Shown here piece after piece: positions 62,501 to 64,000 of a stretch of 64,000 nucleotides of DNA. The stretch spans positions 2,179,001-2,243,000 of the forward strand of contig NZ_CP077311.1 of the NCBI RefSeq assembly GCF_019048265.1. Direction: 5' to 3'. This DNA is from Aeromonas sp. FDAARGOS 1405 (GTDB lineage: Bacteria; Pseudomonadota; Gammaproteobacteria; Enterobacterales; Aeromonadaceae). The notes beneath the pieces were generated by a model. The model was not told the origin of the DNA. It did no database searches and was given only the letters and a program-made list of their open reading frames with translations. Made by a program: the position numbers and the translations under genes. The number at the start of each line of letters is the position of its first letter. Positions within the stretch are counted from its first letter, which is position 1.

Positions 62501-64000
62501 TGAAGGTGGGGGATCTTGTCTCCTACGCCGATATCGACAGCGGCCATCTGCGCTTTGTGCCTAGCCTCAATGAATCCAGCAGCAATGCCCTCAATGGTGG
62601 CGGTACGACGACGGGCAACCAGCAAGGGGACTACGCCACTCTGGGTTACCAGATCAGCGATGGTGCCAACCTGAGTAACTCAGGCAAGCTGGTGATCGAT
62701 ATCACAGCGGTCGCGGACAAGCCGGTGGTCGACATCAGCCTGACGGGCAACGGCGTCCCGCTTTATACCCAGTACCCGTCGTCCGGCATCTCCACCGGGG
62801 CGTTCCAGAGCGGCAACTTCAACAAGGGCAACTTTGGCATCACCAATAGTCTGACCGACAGCACCACCAGTCAGGATCAAGTGGTGGGTGGCAACGGCAA
62901 TGACTACATCGTCAGCGTTAAGGGCGGCGGCGATTACTTCGTCGGCGGTGCTGGCAATGACGTGCTGGTCGGTGGTAACTCCACCTCAGGTGACACCCTC
63001 GACGGCGGTACCGGCAACGATATCCTGGTGGCCGGACTGGGTGGCGACACCCTGTTTGGCGGTGCCGGTACCGACCTGGCCGTACTGATGGGCTCGCGTG
63101 CCAACTATGTCATCGAGCGCAGAAGTGATGGCGGCTTCAACTTCCTGGTGAAGGAGAACGGCGTCACCATCAGCAAGTCGCTCTACGACATCGAGCTGGT
63201 GCAGTTTGATGACGGTATCTACCAGTTCAACCAGACCGACGGCACCCTGACGGCGGTACAGCCGAGCGTGGTGGATTACCCGCTCGAGATCACTGCTTCC
63301 CTGACCGACCGGGATGGTAGCGAGCAGTTCGACAGCCTGGTGCTGACCGGCATGCCGACGGGGTCGACCCTCTATCAGGGCTCCACCGCGCTCGGTACCG
63401 TGGGGGCCAATGGCACGCTGACGCTGAGCGGTCTGTGGAACCAGAGTGCACTGGACATCAAACTGACCGGTCTGACCCTGCGGGTGCCGGGCAGCAGTGC
63501 CGGCCAGTTCGACCTCAAGGTTGAAGCCATCGCCAAGGAAGTGGCGACCGATCAGACCAGCAGCGCATCGGATCAGGACTCGATCCGCATGAGCTACTTC
63601 CTTTCTACCGAAGGGGAGCCGGGCGATCAGAACCGCACCTATGGCAGCGAACACAATATCGTGGTCGGGGATCTGGATGGCAGCGTGGTGCTGCCGGGCC
63701 AGAACTACAACATCGCCTTTATGGTCGACAGCTCGGGCAGTATCGGCACCAGCGCCATGAACACCATAAAGAGCCAGTTGGCACAGATCTTCGCCAGCCT
63801 CAAGGCGAGCGCAGGTAGCGAAGGGGCTGGTACAGTCAACATCATGCTGGTTGACTTTGATGCTCTGTCGAATGCCAGTATTAGTGTGAACCTGAAAGAC
63901 AGCAATGCCTTGAATCAGCTGCAGGCTGTAATCGATTCCATGAGTAGCGGAGGGGGTACCAACTATGAAGATGTGTTCAAGACGGTTGCCAACTGGTTCA
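47560..64000 (+). CDS. Giant LapA-type RTX/Ig-repeat adhesin (3' end beyond the window)
   Basis: One frame without a stop runs from ATG 47560 (AGGAG box 7 bases upstream) to the last base, more than 5,480 codons. Residues 1-120 form a LapA-like retention module: [26 protein letters not shown], then [18 protein letters not shown]. Two di-alanine LapG-type sites lie at A113-A114 (SAAG) and A119-A120 (PAAG). Two similar Ig-like domains (about 178-365) and a third (366-468) follow. Residues 469-4105 are 35 copies of a 104-residue Ig-like repeat. After a further Ig-like domain come a cadherin-like domain (from 4228), a region of mixed beta domains, a Calx-beta-like domain (about 4813-4925), and RTX repeats (GGNGND, GGAGND, GGTGND, GGAGTD; 5111-5165). 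The start of a von Willebrand A domain has the metal motif DSSGS at 5390. Such proteins leave by a type I secretion system, stay anchored in its outer membrane pore and mediate surface attachment. The LapBCE and LapDG partners are not in the window. Confidence 0.93.
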   Translation, partial: MITNSVTLEQGVTVTQLKGQVYQVAADGSRKLLVEGDVLPKGAVIMSPDGASFMGGGHAFNVQPASEQSEPAEEEDAPQLAQNSAAGTPDDISALQEAILGGADPTRAFEASAAGGAPAAGGGGVGGVAGASGNGGFVTIDRTGSATIAEATFDTTYNTNGEPPLGAAGEDEVFDLTPPTISVVAPDNTNDTTPTLTGTTDAPAGSTVTLVVTDVNGNQQTLTAIVTPSGTFTVDVVTPLAEGSYTVTATVTDPAGNAGSATDDGSVDATAPVITVDAPDNTNDTTPTITGTTDAPAGSTVTLVVTDANGNQQNLTATVQPGGSYSVDVTTPLAEGSYKVTASITDPAGNTGTSTDDGSVDSKAPDLAITLDADITADDVINAAEAGQQIPVSGTVTGEFKAGDIVTLTVNGKSFTGPVDADGRFTILVAGSDLATDGDRTIDASVTSTDVAGNSATATDKEGYQVDTDLPSIDLSAIGDGNLSVAEAKAVELKGTTSNVEDGQKVTLTVTDVNGKSVTFIATVSGGKFSTTVDLGASGLADGKFTVKADVTDQAGNPASDKEEAILDSDNADLPSIDLAAIGDGNLSVAEAKAVELKGTTSNVEDGQKVTLTVTDVNGKSVTFIATVTGGKFSTTVDLGASGLADGKFTVKADVTDQAGNPATDSENAILDSDNADLPSIDLAAIGDGNLSVAEAKAVELKGTTSNVEDGQKVTLTVTDVNGKSVTFEATVSGGKFSTTVDLGASGLADGKFTVKADVTDQAGNPATDSENAILDSDNADLPSIDLAAIGDGNLSVAEAKAVELKGTTSNVEDGQKVTLTVTDVNGKSVTFIATVTGGKFSTTVDLGASGLADGKFTVKADVTDQAGNPASDKEEAILDSDNADLPSIDLAAIGDGNLSVDEAKAVELKGTTSNVEDGQKVTLTVTDVNGKSVTFIATVTGGKFSTTVDLGASGLADGKFTVKADVTDQAGNPATDSENAILDSDNADLPSIDLAAIGDGNLSVAEAKAVELKGTTSNVEDGQKVTLTVTDVNGKSVSFEATVTGGKFSTTVDLGASGLADGKFTVKADVTDQAGNPATDSENAILDSDNADLPGIDLAAIGDGNLSVAEAKAVELKGTTSNVEDGQKVTLTVTDVNGKSVTFEATVSGGKFSTTVDLGASGLADGKFTVKADVTDQAGNPASDSENAILDSDSADLPSIDLSAIGDGNLSVAEAKAVELKGTTSNVEDGQKVTLTVTDVNGKSVTFIATVSGGKFSTTVDLGASGLADGKFTVKADVTDQAGNPASDKEEAILDSDNADLPSIDLAAIGDGNLSVAEAKAVELKGTTSNVEDGQQVTLTVTDVNGKSVTFEATVSGGKFSTTVDLGASGLADGKFTVKADVTDQAGNPASDKEEAILDSDNADLPSIDLAAIGDGNLSVAEAKAVELKGTTSNVEDGQKVTLTVTDVNGKSVTFIATVTGGKFSTTVDLGASGLADGKFTVKADVTDQAGNPATDSENAILDSDNADLPSIDLAAIGDGNLSVAEAKAVELKGTTSNVEDGQKVTLTVTDVNGKSVTFEATVSGGKFSTTVDLGASGLADGKFTVKADVTDQAGNPATDSENAILDSDNADLPSIDLAAIGDGNLSVAEAKAVELKGTTSNVEDGQKVTLTVTDVNGKSVTFIATVTGGKFSTTVDLGASGLADGKFTVKADVTDQAGNPASDKEEAILDSDNADLPSIDLAAIGDGNLSVAEAKAVELKGTTSNVEDGQKVTLTVTDVNGKSVTFIATVTGGKFSTTVDLGASGLADGKFTVKADVTDQAGNPASDKEEAILDSDNADLPSIDLAAIGDGNLSVDEAKAVELKGTTSNVEDGQKVTLTVTDVNGKSVTFIATVSGGKFSTTVDLGASGLADGKFTVKADVTDQAGNPATDSENAILDSDSADLPSIDLAAIGDGNLSVAEAKAVELKGTTSNVEDGQKVTLTVTDVNGKSVTFEATVSGGKFSTTVDLGASGLADGKFTVKADVTDQAGNPATDSENAILDSDNADLPGIDLAAIGDGNLSVAEAKAVELKGTTSNVEDGQKVTLTVTDVNGKSVTFIATVTGGKFSTTVDLGASGLADGKFTVKADVTDQAGNPATDSENAILDSDNADLPSIDLAAIGDGNLSVAEAKAVELKGTTSNVEDGQKVTLTVTDVNGKSVSFEATVTGGKFSTTVDLGASGLADGKFTVKADVTDQAGNPATDSENAILDSDNADLPGIDLAAIGDGNLSVAEAKAVELKGTTSNVEDGQKVTLTVTDVNGKSVSFEATVSGGKFSTTVDLGASGLADGKFTVKADVTDQAGNPATDSENAILDSDNADLPSIDLSAIGDGNLSVAEAKAVELKGTTSNVEDGQKVTLTVTDVNGKSVTFIATVSGGKFSTTVDLGASGLADGKFTVKADVTDQAGNPASDKEEAILDSDNADLPGIDLAAIGDGNLSVAEAKAVELKGTTSNVEDGQKVTLTVTDVNGKSVTFIATVTGGKFSTTVDLGASGLADGKFTVKADVTDQAGNPATDSENAILDSDNADLPSIDLAAIGDGNLSVAEAKAVELKGTTSNVEDGQKVTLTVTDVNGKSVTFEATVTGGKFSTTVDLGASGLADGKFTVKADVTDQAGNPASDKEEAILDSDNADLPSIDLAAIGDGNLSVAEAKAVELKGTTSNVEDGQKVTLTVTDVNGKSVTFIATVTGGKFSTTVDLGASGLADGKFTVKADVTDQAGNPASDSENAILDSDSADLPSIDLSAIGDGNLSVAEAKAVELKGTTSNVEDGQKVTLTVTDVNGKSVTFIATVTGGKFSTTVDLGASGLADGKFTVKADVTDQAGNPASDKEEAILDSDNADLPGIDLAAIGDGNLSVAEAKAVELKGTTSNVEDGQKVTLTVTDVNGKSVTFIATVTGGKFSTTVDLGASGLADGKFTVKADVTDQAGNPASDKEEAILDSDNADLPSIDLSAIGDGNLSVDEAKAVELKGTTSNVEDGQKVTLTVTDVNGKSVTFIATVTGGKFSTTVDLGASGLADGKFTVKADVTDQAGNPATDSENAILDSDNADLPSIDLAAIGDGNLSVAEAKAVELKGTTSNVEDGQKVTLTVTDVNGKSVTFEATVTGGKFSTTVDLGASGLADGKFTVKADVTDQAGNPASDKEEAILDSDNADLPSIDLAAIGDGNLSVAEAKAVELKGTTSNVEDGQKVTLTVTDVNGKSVTFIATVSGGKFSTTVDLGASGLADGKFTVKADVTDQAGNPASDKEEAILDSDSADLPSIDLAAIGDGNLSVDEAKAVELKGTTSNVEDGQKVTLTVTDVNGKSVTFEATVSGGKFSTTVDLGASGLADGKFTVKADVTDQAGNPATDSENAILDSDNADLPGIDLAAIGDGNLSVDEAKAVELKGTTSNVEDGQKVTLTVTDVNGKSVTFIATVTGGKFSTTVDLGASGLADGKFTVKADVTDQAGNPATDSENAILDSDSADLPSIDLAAIGDGNLSVAEAKAVELKGTTSNVEDGQKVTLTVTDVNGKSVTFEATVSGGKFSTTVDLGASGLADGKFTVKADVTDQAGNPATDSENAILDSDNADLPGIDLAAIGDGNLSVAEAKAVELKGTTSNVEDGQKVTLTVTDVNGKSVTFIATVTGGKFSTTVDLGASGLADGKFTVKADVTDQAGNPATDSENAILDSDSADLPSIDLSAIGDGNLSVAEAKAVELKGTTSNVEDGQQVTLTVTDVNGKSVTFEATVSGGKFSTTVDLGASGLADGKFTVKADVTDQAGNPASDKEEAILDSDNADLPSIDLAAIGDGNLSVAEAKAVELKGTTSNVEDGQKVTLTVTDVNGKSVTFIATVTGGKFSTTVDLGASGLADGKFTVKADVTDQAGNPASDSENAILDSDSADLPSIDLSAIGDGNLSVAEAKAVELKGTTSNVEDGQKVTLTVTDVNGKSVTFIATVTGGKFSTTVDLGASGLADGKFTVKADVTDQAGNPASDKEEAILDSDNADLPGIDLAAIGDGNLSVAEAKAVELKGTTSNVEDGQKVTLTVTDVNGKSVTFIATVTGGKFSTTVDLGASGLADGKFTVKADVTDQAGNPATDSENAILDSVASSAPTVTIVDDTNNDQMLTKAEIGNDQIQVRAEVNHADLVAGGKVTLTINNGGVNSTVQLTLKADGTLLASNGKSYGYQNGTISWTETTPANGKSLTVTATQTDKAGNVSLPGSDNAQILNEAPETVNKQANGQEDAASIAIPTLSGSDIDGNVVSFTIKSLPANGILYLNGVAVTVDQSIAVADAGKLTFTPNANWNGNTSFNYAAVDNDGAVDASPATVTIKVDAVNDLPTLSISNGVVVSEEGLANGIADTVGNPDTTNAIKASGTLSVGDIDSSTLNISLNGPAGLTSGGAKVQWSWDAGSKTLVGYTGVIGGADYKAVVEVKLTAPNASGKGEWTYDVTLKGPLDHGDTTSEDKLSFQLDVEVSDGSGVTKGKLDVSVEDDSPIAGNSDAVSVVKTDIPNVLTGLFDLTKYSGNQSILNMAGFTISALGFKSATDSSLVTADVNGSSSGLGVASGAAPYHNLANEIDFRHFADGSSASEQLIVRLDAGKVAYGANIKFSKMFGGELESGVVEFYRGGVLISTLVFNSNASGGEFNQNFQVQQGGFDTMVIKATNNGNTNTSDNSDFTVQSIEFLGSNTAQAIAYGSGTVTPQWGADGKGSIGLVMDPATFENGLRTASGSAIAITASGANTLVGKDADGNLVFKLEFTPATGKWEFFQYQRMSKPLGDGDIDFQIRVVDGDGDASIGSFATKPLFTPLVQGVSSESVTEGGNLLHKVTLSDATQEATEYDFAIRGSGNNPASNQDWGNAQFSNGVTYNSTTGKITVPAGVSDFTVTIPTVNDRLVETNETLSVTIGGQSGTGTIVDNDRAPVTTGGYSAGKEDTPLVLKWAQFGASDDQAASDLSVQINTLPLSGKLEYLNAAGQWIAVKVGDLVSYADIDSGHLRFVPSLNESSSNALNGGGTTTGNQQGDYATLGYQISDGANLSNSGKLVIDITAVADKPVVDISLTGNGVPLYTQYPSSGISTGAFQSGNFNKGNFGITNSLTDSTTSQDQVVGGNGNDYIVSVKGGGDYFVGGAGNDVLVGGNSTSGDTLDGGTGNDILVAGLGGDTLFGGAGTDLAVLMGSRANYVIERRSDGGFNFLVKENGVTISKSLYDIELVQFDDGIYQFNQTDGTLTAVQPSVVDYPLEITASLTDRDGSEQFDSLVLTGMPTGSTLYQGSTALGTVGANGTLTLSGLWNQSALDIKLTGLTLRVPGSSAGQFDLKVEAIAKEVATDQTSSASDQDSIRMSYFLSTEGEPGDQNRTYGSEHNIVVGDLDGSVVLPGQNYNIAFMVDSSGSIGTSAMNTIKSQLAQIFASLKASAGSEGAGTVNIMLVDFDALSNASISVNLKDSNALNQLQAVIDSMSSGGGTNYEDVFKTVANWF
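48964..59874 (+). repeat. 35 tandem copies of a 312-bp (104-residue) Ig-like repeat
   Basis: The unit runs from [20 protein letters not shown] to [18 protein letters not shown]. The same point in the unit (GATGG-CAG at the QK dipeptide) falls at 49069, 49381 and so on to 59677, a distance of exactly 34 x 312 bases, so no copy has an insertion or deletion. The last copy diverges in its final 9 bases. Copies differ at only about ten residue positions with two or three alternatives each: [75 protein letters not shown]. Each unit probably forms one extracellular Ig-like, possibly calcium-binding, domain. Confidence 0.97.

Overview
The window looks like a chromosomal segment of a gammaproteobacterium of the Aeromonas type. 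This rests on its high GC content, on close similarity of the housekeeping proteins to their E. coli and Vibrio counterparts, and on gene blocks such as rpoE-rseABC / lepA-lepB-rnc-era-recO-pdxJ, ygfZ / sdhE-ygfX / nadB, epd-pgk-fba and yciI-yciB. The genus is an inference; no rRNA or tRNA gene is present to confirm it.

Layout. 1-12.0 kb: the tail of a YgiM-like membrane protein, then putA (proline catabolism, short form without the DNA-binding domain), nudC, hemE, a Mak-like ROK sugar kinase, the glycolytic run epd-pgk-fbaA, and a PuuB-like FAD oxidase. 12-19.5 kb: a Gln-rich orphan, a small lipoprotein, cutA-dsbD, a small hypothetical gene, a PACE-family efflux gene divergent from a LysR regulator with a clear inverted repeat between them, ygfZ, and sdhE-ygfX. 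19.6-30.2 kb: nadB divergent from the envelope-stress operon rpoE-rseA-rseB-rseC, which has a textbook sigma-E promoter, then lepA-lepB-rnc-era-recO and pdxJ. 30.2-41.3 kb: an amino-sugar (N-acetylgalactosamine/galactosamine) catabolic operon on the minus strand, agaZ-agaS-EIIB-EIIC-EIID-agaF(EIIA)-agaA-agaY. It continues without a visible break into a MalX-like glucose-family PTS transporter and a MalY-like PLP enzyme. The DeoR-type regulator agaR is divergent, and the gap between them holds three TTTCG-type operator-like motifs and a perfect palindrome. 41.4-47.3 kb: cysQ, yciI, yciB, panP (PLP decarboxylase), a hemolysin-III family protein and a YidE-type transporter.

47.56 kb to the window end is one uninterrupted plus-strand reading frame of more than 5,480 codons, and it runs off the edge. 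It encodes a giant type I-secreted adhesin of the LapA/RTX class. An N-terminal retention module carries two di-alanine LapG-type cleavage motifs. Three Ig-like domains follow, then 35 head-to-tail copies of a 312-bp (104-residue) Ig-like repeat with no length variation. After these come cadherin-like and Calx-beta-like domains, a short RTX (GGxGxD) block and the start of a von Willebrand A domain. Many reverse-strand open frames inside the repeats are artefacts of the periodicity. This adhesin and the aga-malXY hybrid operon are the most distinctive features; the rest is conserved core genome. I saw no insertion sequence, CRISPR array, prophage, tRNA or rRNA.
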